NCBI GenBank assembly: GCA_964458275.1
Contig: CAYWIE010000047.1
Location: 1-21,318, forward strand
DNA: 21,318 nt
From: HGM04593 sp964458275
GTDB taxonomy: Bacteria; Bacteroidota; Bacteroidia; Bacteroidales; Bacteroidaceae
Reading direction: 5' to 3'
Shown in pieces: positions 14,568 to 21,318 of the stretch. Numbering within the stretch: position 1 is the stretch's first letter; each line of letters starts with the position of its first letter. The position numbers were made by a program, and so were the translations under genes. Below the pieces are notes generated by a model. That model worked only from the letters and a program-made list of their open reading frames with translations, did no database searches and had not been told where the DNA came from.

Positions 14568-15341
14568 ATGAAAAAGCATTTGCTCTTACTTATCATGTTG
14601 GGTGGTCTGCTCGGTGCTGCATACGGGCAAAATGAATTCGAGAAGAAAGTATATGTATCAGTTTCGGGCGACTCTTTGAATTACAGATTCTTGCGTCCCG
14701 AAGTCGAAAAAAAAGGCAAGAAATACCCGTTGGTACTCTTTTTGCATGGTGCCGGAGAACGAGGGACGGACAACGAGAAACAATTGCTGCATGGAAGCCA
14801 GATGTGGCTCAATCCCGTCAACCGCGACAAATATCCGGCATTTGTTCTCTTCCCGCAATGTCCTGAATCTGCCTATTGGGCATACGTAAAAAGCCCGCGT
14901 TCTTTTGAACCGAGCCAAATGCCCTCCAATGTACTCCTTTCCCCGCTATTCTCAACATTGAAGGAATTGCTCGATTCCTGCTTGAACATGCCCCAAGTGG
15001 ATAAAAAACGGATTTATGTTGTAGGACTCTCTATGGGCGCTATGGGAACATTTGACATGACGATACGTTATCCGAACATATTTGCAGCAGCAATTCCCAT
15101 TTGCGGAACAGTGAATCCCGCTCGTCTCGAAGCAGCTAAAAAAGTGAAATTCCGCATCTATCATGGCGACTCAGACAATGTAGTTCCTGTCGATGCATCC
15201 CGTCAAGCATACAAGGCTCTAAAAGCTGCCGGAGCCGATGTTCAATACATTGAATTCCCCGGTGTAGGACATTTATGCTGGAATACGGCTTTCAAACAGG
15301 ATGATTTCATGAAATGGCTGTTCAGCCAGAAGAAACGGTGA
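14568..15341 (+). CDS. Exported alpha/beta hydrolase (esterase/peptidase-like)
   Basis: A 257-residue protein with a clear signal peptide (MKKHLLLLIMLGGLLGAAYG, cleavage probably before QNEFEKK). The mature part is an alpha/beta hydrolase: oxyanion-region motif LFLHGAGERGTDNEKQL, nucleophile elbow GLSMGAMGTFD with the catalytic Ser, acid in HGDSDNVVP and catalytic His in FPGVGHLCW. The layout resembles the polyhydroxybutyrate-depolymerase/feruloyl-esterase-like and prolyl-oligopeptidase-like groups of secreted Bacteroidota hydrolases. The substrate cannot be told. It stands alone with its own -7 box and terminator, and marks the return to ordinary sequence after the accessory segment. Confidence 0.9.
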   Translation: MKKHLLLLIMLGGLLGAAYGQNEFEKKVYVSVSGDSLNYRFLRPEVEKKGKKYPLVLFLHGAGERGTDNEKQLLHGSQMWLNPVNRDKYPAFVLFPQCPESAYWAYVKSPRSFEPSQMPSNVLLSPLFSTLKELLDSCLNMPQVDKKRIYVVGLSMGAMGTFDMTIRYPNIFAAAIPICGTVNPARLEAAKKVKFRIYHGDSDNVVPVDASRQAYKALKAAGADVQYIEFPGVGHLCWNTAFKQDDFMKWLFSQKKR

Positions 15342-15382
15342 AGATTCATCCTTGTAATTAGTCATCCCTTAAAAATTTATAT

Positions 15383-15424
15383 TCAGAGAGATTCTATCAG
15401 CAATTAGGATTTCTCTGATTTTTT
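15383..15424 (+). terminator. Terminator of the alpha/beta hydrolase gene
   Basis: TCAGAGA (15383-15389) pairs with TCTCTGA (15412-15418), with imperfect pairing inside, followed by T6 (15419-15424). Confidence 0.6.
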
Positions 15425-15504
15425 GTGTTAGCATTAAGCTTTTAACAAACTCATTTACCGGAAAACAAAGTACAAATAAACCATTTACAAGGCACCAATA
15501 AAAC

Positions 15505-15548
15505 AAAATGAACTGTTTGATTACAGAATCAATCAAACAGTTCATTTT
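15505..15548 (-). terminator. Terminator of the glycine cleavage operon
   Basis: 18-bp perfect stem AAAATGAACTGTTTGATT (15505-15522) / AATCAAACAGTTCATTTT (15531-15548), 8-nt loop ACAGAATC. On the minus strand it lies 23 bases after the gcvPB stop and ends in TTTTG. Confidence 0.85.
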
Positions 15549-15571
15549 TATAATAAGCTACAAAATACAGA

Positions 15572-17035
15572 CTATCCTTTCATTTGCTTGTAAGTAACCT
15601 TCGGGAAACGTGCAGCAGTAGTCTCATCCAAACGGCGCACAGGTGTAGTGTGCGGTGCGCTCTTCACTATATCAGGGTTCTCGATAGCCTCTTTAGCAAC
15701 GAGCTTCATCACAGAGATAAACTCATCGAGAGTCTCCTTGCTCTCTGTCTCCGTAGGTTCAATCATAATGCTCTGATGGAACAGCAACGGGAAGTAGATT
15801 GTAGGAGCATGATAACCATAGTCGAGCAGACGCTTTGCGATGTCGAGAGTAGTTACACCTGTAGACTTGTCGGCAAGACCATCGAATACAAATTCGTGTT
15901 TGCAGACACCCTCGATAGGCAGATAATACTCATTCTTCAACGACTCCTTCACATAGTTGGCATTGAGCACAGCGAGCGGTCCTACCATCTTCACGTTCTC
16001 CTTGCCGAGAGTGAGGATATATGTATATGCACGCATAATAACACCAAAGTTGCCAAGATAGTTCGAAACATATCCCAACGAAGCATCATCAGTGTCTACA
16101 TAGAATTTGCCATCTGCATCCTTTTTCACCTGAGGATTGGGCAACAGATTCTCCAGACCGGCACGAACACCAACGGGACCATCGCCGGGACCTCCTCCAC
16201 CATGAGGAGTAGAGAATGTCTTATGCAGATTGATGTGCATGATGTCGAAGCCCATGTCTCCGGGACGGCACTTGCCGAGAAGAGCATTAAGGTTGGCACC
16301 ATCATAGTAGAGCAGACCGCCGCACTCATGTACAAGACGCGAAATTTCGGGAATCTTCGTTTCGAAAATACCAAGCGTATTGGGGTTGGTCATCATAATA
16401 CCCGCAATAGTATCATCGAGCAGAGGTTTAAGGTCCTCCACATCGACTGTACCGTCGGGGGTAGATTTCACCTCTACAATCTGCAAACCGCAAACAGCAG
16501 CACTTGCAGGGTTGGTTCCATGAGCACTGTCGGGCACAATTACCTTAGTACGTTTAAGGTCGCCGCGCTGTATGTGGTAGGAACGCATAATCATGAGACC
16601 GGTGAGCTCGCCATGAGCACCTGCGTATGGGTTGAGTGTAAATGCAGCAAGACCGCTTATCTCTGAAAGTGAAGCTGCAAGGTTGTAATATACCTCCAAC
16701 GCGCCCTGTGCCGACTCGGCAGGCTGTTCGGGATGCAGTCCTGTAAATGAAGGCAATGCACACATCTCCTCGTTGATGCGGGGGTTATACTTCATGGTAC
16801 AGCTGCCCAACGGATAAAAGCCGGTGTCTACACCGAAGTTCTTGTTTGACAAGTTGGTATAGTGGCGCACAACATCAAACTCAGTAACTTCGGGAAGTTC
16901 GGGCTCAGATGTACGCTGCAATCCTGCGGGAAGCGCCGAGAGGCTGTATTGCGGAAGTTCGTTCTTAGGAAGAGAATATCCTACACGGCCCTCTTTTGAG
17001 AGCTCGAATATCAGTTTGTCATAATTTCTAATCAT
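15572..17035 (-). CDS. gcvPB: Glycine dehydrogenase (decarboxylating) subunit 2, PLP-binding
   Basis: C-terminal half of the split P-protein. With subunit 1 it decarboxylates glycine on pyridoxal phosphate and passes aminomethyl to the lipoyl arm of GcvH. The PLP lysine is Lys272 in MHINLHKTFSTPHGGGGPG, preceded by PDSAHGTNPASA (169-180) and YYDGANLNALLG (243-254). The glycine-rich loop after the lysine is complete. The length of 487 residues is usual for this subunit. Last gene of the operon, 18 bases after gcvPA, followed by a strong terminator. Confidence 0.96.
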   Translation of the reverse strand: MIRNYDKLIFELSKEGRVGYSLPKNELPQYSLSALPAGLQRTSEPELPEVTEFDVVRHYTNLSNKNFGVDTGFYPLGSCTMKYNPRINEEMCALPSFTGLHPEQPAESAQGALEVYYNLAASLSEISGLAAFTLNPYAGAHGELTGLMIMRSYHIQRGDLKRTKVIVPDSAHGTNPASAAVCGLQIVEVKSTPDGTVDVEDLKPLLDDTIAGIMMTNPNTLGIFETKIPEISRLVHECGGLLYYDGANLNALLGKCRPGDMGFDIMHINLHKTFSTPHGGGGPGDGPVGVRAGLENLLPNPQVKKDADGKFYVDTDDASLGYVSNYLGNFGVIMRAYTYILTLGKENVKMVGPLAVLNANYVKESLKNEYYLPIEGVCKHEFVFDGLADKSTGVTTLDIAKRLLDYGYHAPTIYFPLLFHQSIMIEPTETESKETLDEFISVMKLVAKEAIENPDIVKSAPHTTPVRRLDETTAARFPKVTYKQMKG

Positions 17036-17053
17036 TTGTCAATCCTCCTCTTT

Positions 17054-18370
17054 TTAAATATTCTTAATAACCTCCACCAACATATCCATTTCGGCTTTCG
17101 TGCGCTGTTCGGTTACACAGAAGAGCAACATGTCGTCGGCAATGCGTACACCGCCGAGTATGCCCTTTTCGAGCAGAGCAGCCTGTATCTTCTTGGTGCA
17201 GACATTTGTCTTCACGGCAAACTCGTTAAGGAAAGGCTTGTCGAAAGCCATTGTGCATTTGCCGGTGGCAACAAGCTGCTCGGCAAGATAGTGTGCACCG
17301 CTATAAGAAAGTTCGTTCACCTCCTTAAGTCCCTTGTTGCCCATGAGCGACATGTAGATAGTTACATAAAGCGCCATCAGCGACTGGTTGGAACAGATGT
17401 TGCTGTTAGCCTTCTCGCGACGTATATGCTGTTCGCGTGCCTGCAATGTAAGAACGAAAGCACGTTTGCCGTCAACGTCGTTGGTATATCCTACAATACG
17501 TCCCGGCAATTTGCGCACAAGTGCATTGCTGCAAGCAAGATAACCGACGTAAGGACCGCCATAAGACATGGGAATACCTAACGGCTGTCCGTCTCCGCAG
17601 GCAATATCTGCACCCCACTCAGCAGGTGTCTTCAGCACAGCAAGTGTCGAGGGGTTTGCATTCATCACCAGAAGACTCTTCAGGGCATGACAAGCATCAG
17701 CCACACCTGAATAGTCCTCTATGATGCCATAGAAGTTGGGCTGTGCAAGAATAACGCCTGCAACATCGCCTGCAGCAAGTTTTGCCTCAAGCTCCTGAAG
17801 ATCGGTTACGCCGTCCTTCTCGGCAATCGTCTCCACGACAACACCATTGAATTTGGCATAGGTCTCCACCACCCTTTTCACTTTGGGATTGACAGTAGCC
17901 GACACAAGCACCTTATTGCGTTTCTTGGCAGCAGCCACGCACATCATCATAGCCTCTGCTGTGGCAGTGCAACCGTCATACATGGAAGCATTTGTTACAT
18001 CCATGCCCGTAAGTTCGGTAATCATAGACTGATACTCGAAGATATACTGCAAGGTACCTTGCGAAATTTCGGGCTGATAGGGAGTGTAGGCTGTCAGGAA
18101 CTCGCCACGTGAGATAATAGGATTGATTATCGAGGGGGCATAGTGATCCTCCACGCCTGCACCGGCAAAACAGACAAGATTGCTGTTCTTCTTGCCAAGA
18201 GCATCGAAGAATTTGCGTATCTCTACTTCGGACATTGCCTCAGGGAGTGCAAACTCTCTGTTAAAATGCAGTTCCGCAGGAATCTCGGCAAAGAGGTCGT
18301 CGAGCGACTTCAGCCCTGCCACCTGCAACATCTGCTCAATATCCTGTTGTGTATGCGGAAAATATTTCAT
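17054..18370 (-). CDS. gcvPA: Glycine dehydrogenase (decarboxylating) subunit 1
   Basis: N-terminal half of the split P-protein, PLP-fold but without the cofactor lysine. Family landmarks are FPHTQQDIEQML at the start, CFAGAGVEDHYAPSI, FLTAYTPYQPEISQGTLQYI (substrate-side loop), TGMDVTNASMYDG and CGDGQPLGIPMSYGGPYVG. The 438-residue length matches the separate subunit. Many other organisms have one fused GcvP of about 950 residues. It starts 14 bases after gcvH and ends 18 before gcvPB, consistent with one transcript and matched synthesis of the two halves. Confidence 0.96.
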   Translation of the reverse strand: MKYFPHTQQDIEQMLQVAGLKSLDDLFAEIPAELHFNREFALPEAMSEVEIRKFFDALGKKNSNLVCFAGAGVEDHYAPSIINPIISRGEFLTAYTPYQPEISQGTLQYIFEYQSMITELTGMDVTNASMYDGCTATAEAMMMCVAAAKKRNKVLVSATVNPKVKRVVETYAKFNGVVVETIAEKDGVTDLQELEAKLAAGDVAGVILAQPNFYGIIEDYSGVADACHALKSLLVMNANPSTLAVLKTPAEWGADIACGDGQPLGIPMSYGGPYVGYLACSNALVRKLPGRIVGYTNDVDGKRAFVLTLQAREQHIRREKANSNICSNQSLMALYVTIYMSLMGNKGLKEVNELSYSGAHYLAEQLVATGKCTMAFDKPFLNEFAVKTNVCTKKIQAALLEKGILGGVRIADDMLLFCVTEQRTKAEMDMLVEVIKNI

Positions 18371-18384
18371 CTCTAAATAAATGC

Positions 18385-18765
18385 TTATTCGTTAATAAAA
18401 GCCTTGTATGCAGCAGCGTCCATCAGCTTCTCAGCCTCAGAAGCATCACTGAGCTGAACCTTGATAATCCAGTTTGCATACGGGTCCTCGTTGATAAGTT
18501 CGGGGCTGTCGTTGAGAGCCTCGTTAATCTCCACAACAGTACCGCTTACGGGAGAGATAAGGTCGCTGGCAGCCTTCACGCTCTCCACTGCACCGAAATC
18601 CTCGCCTGCCTCAACCTCGTCGTCCACCTCAGGCATATCCACATATACAACATTGCCAAGTTCGTGCTGTGCATAGTCTGTGATACCTACATAACCGAAT
18701 TCGCCTTCAATTTTTACATACTCGTGTGACTCGGCATAGAAGAGTCCGTCTATAATCTTGCTCAT
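18385..18765 (-). CDS. gcvH: Glycine cleavage system H protein
   Basis: Small lipoyl-carrier protein that shuttles the aminomethyl group between P, T and L proteins. The lipoylation site is Lys64 in GAVESVKAASDLISPVSG, with the usual upstream VGITDYAQHELGNVVYVDMP. The 126-residue length and the downstream SPELINEDPYANWIIKV are typical. It lies 36 bases after gcvT and 14 before gcvPA. It is a plausible substrate of the lipoate ligase encoded first in the same operon. No L protein (dihydrolipoyl dehydrogenase) is in the window, so that is shared or encoded elsewhere. Confidence 0.97.
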   Translation of the reverse strand: MSKIIDGLFYAESHEYVKIEGEFGYVGITDYAQHELGNVVYVDMPEVDDEVEAGEDFGAVESVKAASDLISPVSGTVVEINEALNDSPELINEDPYANWIIKVQLSDASEAEKLMDAAAYKAFINE

Positions 18766-18801
18766 AGTATAAAATATTAAGTGTTAATAAATTGTATATA
18801 A

Positions 18802-19893
18802 TTATTTCTTGTAGTTCTTATCGTAGAAACGTTTTTTGGTAACAGTTCCGGGGAACACCTTCTTGCGTATGCGCACAGCAACCTCAGTACCCAGTTTAGA
18901 ATACTCGGCATCGATGAGAGCCATGCAGACACTCTTGCCGGTGGATATTGAATTATATCCTGTGGTTACAGAACCGATAACCTTGCCGTCTGCCTCAACA
19001 TCGTATCCGTGACGGGGAATTGCTTTGTCGGCAAGTTCAATGCCCACAATCTTACGTTTCAGTCCCTCAGCCTTTTGCTGTGCCAAAGCCTCCTTGCCTA
19101 TGAAATATTCCTTTTCGAGTTTTACAAAGATTCCGAGTCCTGCCTCCAACGGAGTAATCTCATCGGTAAGCTCATCGCCATAGAGAGGCAATCCCACCTC
19201 GAAACGCAGTGTGTCGCGACATCCCAATCCGCAAGGAAGGACCTCACCGCTGCCTATCAGTTTATCCCAAACATAATTGGTGAACTCATGCGAACCATAA
19301 AGTTCGAATCCATCCTCGCCGGTGTATCCTGTGCGACTGATGATTATGGTTTCGCCGTTATACTCAATCTCCTTGCATGTATAGAACGCCATTTCGCAGC
19401 AAGGTATTCCCAGCACCCTTTCCACAATCTCCTCAGTCTTGGGACCCTGAACTGCAACCTCGCCATATTTATCGCTCTGATGCTCTACGACAACATCGAA
19501 ATTATCGGCATGTTTCATAATCCATTCAACATCCTTGTCGATGTTTGATGCGTTTATCACAAGAAAGTAGCGGTTTTCGCCCATCTTATATACAAGAAGG
19601 TCGTCAACCACTCCGCCTGTGGGGTGAAGCATCATTCCATAATATATTTTACCGTCGGGAGCACCGGTAATGTCATTCGTAAAGATATAGTTCACAAACT
19701 TCTCGCTGTCGGGACCGGTAACAAGCACCTCGCCCATGTGCGATACGTCGAAGATACCGCATGCCTTACGCACAGCATTGTGCTCCTCAACTATGTTTGT
19801 ATACTGAATGGGCATATCAAATCCGCCAAACGGACTTATAAGTGCCCCCAACGCTACATGTTTGTCATAAAGACAGGTTCTCTTGTTTTCCAT
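18802..19893 (-). CDS. gcvT: Glycine cleavage system T protein (aminomethyltransferase)
   Basis: Transfers the methylene of aminomethyl-lipoyl GcvH to tetrahydrofolate and releases ammonia. Landmarks are FGGFDMPIQYTNIVEEHNAV, GIFDVSHMGEVLVTG, the catalytic-region aspartate in GGVVDDLLVYK (Asp97), and SRTGYTGEDGFELY. GLGCRDTLRFEVGLPLYG and the C-terminal barrel motif GSVTTGYNSISTGKSVCMAL follow. The length of 363 residues is standard. Its ATG shares one base with the stop codon of the lipoate ligase gene (TAATG), indicating translational coupling. Confidence 0.97.
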   Translation of the reverse strand: MENKRTCLYDKHVALGALISPFGGFDMPIQYTNIVEEHNAVRKACGIFDVSHMGEVLVTGPDSEKFVNYIFTNDITGAPDGKIYYGMMLHPTGGVVDDLLVYKMGENRYFLVINASNIDKDVEWIMKHADNFDVVVEHQSDKYGEVAVQGPKTEEIVERVLGIPCCEMAFYTCKEIEYNGETIIISRTGYTGEDGFELYGSHEFTNYVWDKLIGSGEVLPCGLGCRDTLRFEVGLPLYGDELTDEITPLEAGLGIFVKLEKEYFIGKEALAQQKAEGLKRKIVGIELADKAIPRHGYDVEADGKVIGSVTTGYNSISTGKSVCMALIDAEYSKLGTEVAVRIRKKVFPGTVTKKRFYDKNYKK

Positions 19894-20870
19894 TATTTAT
19901 CAAATAAGAAGTTTATAAATTGTTGTTTGGTTAAATTCATTATTATATTCTCAAGTTCTATTCCTGCCAACCGCTCCTCTACAGCTTCGGGGAGAAACGG
20001 CACACCTGCAAGATGCGAGAGCAGCCCGCCGTCGAGGTCGCCTACAAGAAAGAAATCTCCGGCAAGATTGATGCGCCTGAGCACACCCTCCCTCAACTCC
20101 AATTGAGCCTCAAACTCACCTACACCCTCAATGCGTCTCTTCACAGTCGTGGTGTATGCAGGATTGCGTCCATAGATAAATTCGTCGGTCAGATAGCTTT
20201 TCTCTATTTCCTTTATTTCTGCCACAGCGTCGCTGCCGAGCACAATCTCGCCATTGCAAAGATTTCTCCTCGCAAAATCCTTGAATTCATCTATTGTAAG
20301 TGAAATATATTGTCCGAGCGTGGTGATGTGCTGTCTCACAGACTCAACCCCCTTGCTTTTGAGTTTGGCCTGTGAAGGGGTTGTCGAGCGCAGCATCTTT
20401 TCGATATCAGTATCGTAGAGCATCGTTCCATGCACAATGCTGCGTCCGGGAAGATGATAGAAAGCATTTCCCGACACCTTCTTGCCATCAATCAGAATAT
20501 CGTTGCGTCCGGTGGTCTTTGCATCCAAGCCCAATTTGTGCAGCAGATGCTCAACCATCAGCATATAGTTGTTAAAAGTAAAGTTCACATTGACAGCGGG
20601 GGTAATATAAGAGAACATGATGTTGTCGCGGTCGGCATAGACACACCCTCCCCCACTTTTACGACGATACATCTCAATGGAGTTTGCACGGCAATACTCA
20701 ACATCGACTTCGGTATCCACAAGCTGGTTGCGTCCAAAGATAACCGTTGGCTCAACCTGCCACATAAAGAAATATTCGTCTGCCGCAAGGCGACGAGCCA
20801 CATACTCCTCCATAGCAAGATAGAAAGGCAGTCTGTGTTGTTCTTCGGTAGGCAAAGCAACGTATTTCAT
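19893..20870 (-). CDS. lplA: Lipoate--protein ligase A
   Basis: Activates lipoate with ATP and attaches it to lipoyl-domain lysines, here probably GcvH from the same operon. I start at ATG 20870 (MKYVALPTEEQHRLPF); the frame extends 8 codons upstream only from a TTG that sits inside the -7 box. The 325-residue protein has the lipoate-binding loop RRKSGGGCVYAD (69-80) and the ligase motif DGKKVSGNAFYHLPGRSIVH with its catalytic lysine near 131. A C-terminal accessory domain (about 240-325) also indicates ligase rather than LipB or LipM. First gene of the operon, overlapping gcvT by one base. Confidence 0.93.
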   Translation of the reverse strand: MKYVALPTEEQHRLPFYLAMEEYVARRLAADEYFFMWQVEPTVIFGRNQLVDTEVDVEYCRANSIEMYRRKSGGGCVYADRDNIMFSYITPAVNVNFTFNNYMLMVEHLLHKLGLDAKTTGRNDILIDGKKVSGNAFYHLPGRSIVHGTMLYDTDIEKMLRSTTPSQAKLKSKGVESVRQHITTLGQYISLTIDEFKDFARRNLCNGEIVLGSDAVAEIKEIEKSYLTDEFIYGRNPAYTTTVKRRIEGVGEFEAQLELREGVLRRINLAGDFFLVGDLDGGLLSHLAGVPFLPEAVEERLAGIELENIIMNLTKQQFINFLFDK

Positions 20871-20891
20871 CGAGTGTGCTTTTCTATACCG

Positions 20892-20899
20892 CAAATTTA
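20892..20899 (-). promoter_or_regulatory. -7 box of the lplA-gcvTHPAPB operon
   Basis: Minus-strand TAAATTTG (20899-20892) fits TAnnTTTG and gives a leader of about 16 bases to the ATG at 20870. The -33 region is not consensus. I see no glycine-riboswitch-like structure in this short leader. Confidence 0.5.
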
Positions 20900-20984
20900 C
20901 GCAAAAATTAGTATTTTCCTAATAAAATGACAAATATTAGCAGCGTCCGATGAAAATTAACAGAAGTTTATACATATTCGAATA

Positions 20985-21050
20985 AGAGACTGTTTGAATT
21001 TTATTTTGACAAGATAGACTATGCCTCGGAATAATATTCAAGCAAACCGA
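20985..21050 (+). repeat. Dispersed intergenic repeat, copy D
   Basis: GAGACTGTTTGAATTTTATT (from 20986), then GATAGACT, a CGGAATAATATTCAAG stretch and CAAACCGA. The order motif / ATAGACT / CTCG-or-CCTCGG / ATATTCAAG / AAC-GA is the same as in copy C before rpsP, about 12 kb away. It abuts the truncated lipoprotein reading frame on the minus strand. Confidence 0.6.
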
Positions 21051-21153
21051 ACCAAATAAGTTTTATTACCATCGATAAAATCGGTAGAATTACCTTTAAT
21101 AGTATATTCCGTTCCTGTGCAACCTGAAAGCATCAGCAGCGTCATTGTTTCAT
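21038..21153 (-). pseudogene. Truncated DUF4369-like lipoprotein start
   Basis: Reading from 21145 on the minus strand gives MTLLMLSGCTGTEYTIKGN, then STDFIDGNKTYLVRFA and stop. A lipobox (MLSGC) followed by YTIKGN...DGNKTYLV is the usual start of DUF4369 lipoproteins, often fused to thioredoxin-like domains in Bacteroidota. The frame stops exactly where dispersed repeat copy D begins, after about 30 codons instead of several hundred. Eight bases upstream is ATGAAACAATGACG; one extra A would restore a normal MKTMTLLMLSGC start, so a one-base loss there is likely. The 21154-21318 remainder shows no gene. Confidence 0.55.
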
Positions 21154-21318
21154 AAAAGATTACACCAATATTTAAAACTCCGGAAATTCCTAATATTACA
21201 TACAATATATTATCTTTTAAGATGTTTATCCCCTCATATGAAGAGTTTAGCATTATTATTGTTAATATAACTTAAGTTTCGCAAGTGAATTTTAGCCCAT
21301 CAGGCGGCGATCGCCAGT

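Noticed and set aside
15584..16666. Plus-strand open frame of 360 codons antisense to gcvPB
   Set aside because: gcvPB on the minus strand has full family motifs; the antisense frame has none.
18766..18801. Glycine riboswitch or attenuator in the gcvT-gcvH gap, or before lplA
   Set aside because: The gap is 36 AT-rich bases and the lplA leader about 16 bases, both too short for a glycine aptamer.
19893..20894. Longer lipoate ligase start at 20894
   Set aside because: The upstream start would be TTG lying inside the -7 box; ATG 20870 gives the normal N-terminus.
21305..21314. GGCGATCGCC as a cyanobacterial HIP1-type site
   Set aside because: A single occurrence at the window edge in a Bacteroidota context; no recurrence.

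Overview
The window reads as chromosomal DNA of a Bacteroidales bacterium (phylum Bacteroidota), probably gut-associated. The main grounds are a compact 286-residue primary sigma factor of the Bacteroidota type, repeated Bacteroides-type promoters (TTG/TTTG at -33, 19-21 nt spacer, TAnnTTTG at -7), little sign of Shine-Dalgarno sequences, an S16 ribosomal protein with a long Ala/Lys/Glu tail, a meso-diaminopimelate dehydrogenase, a stand-alone RyR-domain protein, and remnants of FAS1-type and DUF4369-type lipoproteins. I cannot name the genus.

Layout. 1-50 is the 5' part of a tRNA-Asn cut by the window edge. 318-9613 is mostly housekeeping: an S41 C-terminal processing protease, rpoD, a periplasmic Do/HtrA protease, the RNase P RNA followed closely by an AzgA-type purine permease, ddh, a small RyR-domain protein, an unknown membrane-anchored protein, and rpsP. 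Convergent pairs are separated by strong hairpin terminators.

9614-14567 is an accessory segment. It begins with a gene-free stretch holding a promoter-like box, small hairpins and a G8 tract. An 83-85 bp REP-like tandem array (10032-10398) follows, then a collapsed FAS1-family lipoprotein gene and a vestigial second copy of its 5' end. Next is a McrBC-type restriction locus that looks reduced by one deletion: the McrB AAA+ part and the McrC N-terminus are missing. Two intact genes follow in the same direction: a PflA-like radical SAM enzyme overlapping the mcrC remnant, and a HIRAN-domain protein with an unusual six-cysteine N-terminal module. This pair is the best candidate for an undescribed system. 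I propose that the radical SAM enzyme acts on, or exchanges a cluster with, the Cys module; that is inference.

14568-15341 is an exported alpha/beta hydrolase. 15572-20870 is a coherent minus-strand operon, lplA-gcvT-gcvH-gcvPA-gcvPB: lipoate attachment plus the T, H and split P proteins of glycine cleavage. The last 450 bases hold the lplA promoter, a dispersed intergenic repeat related to the one before rpsP, and a truncated lipoprotein start next to that repeat.
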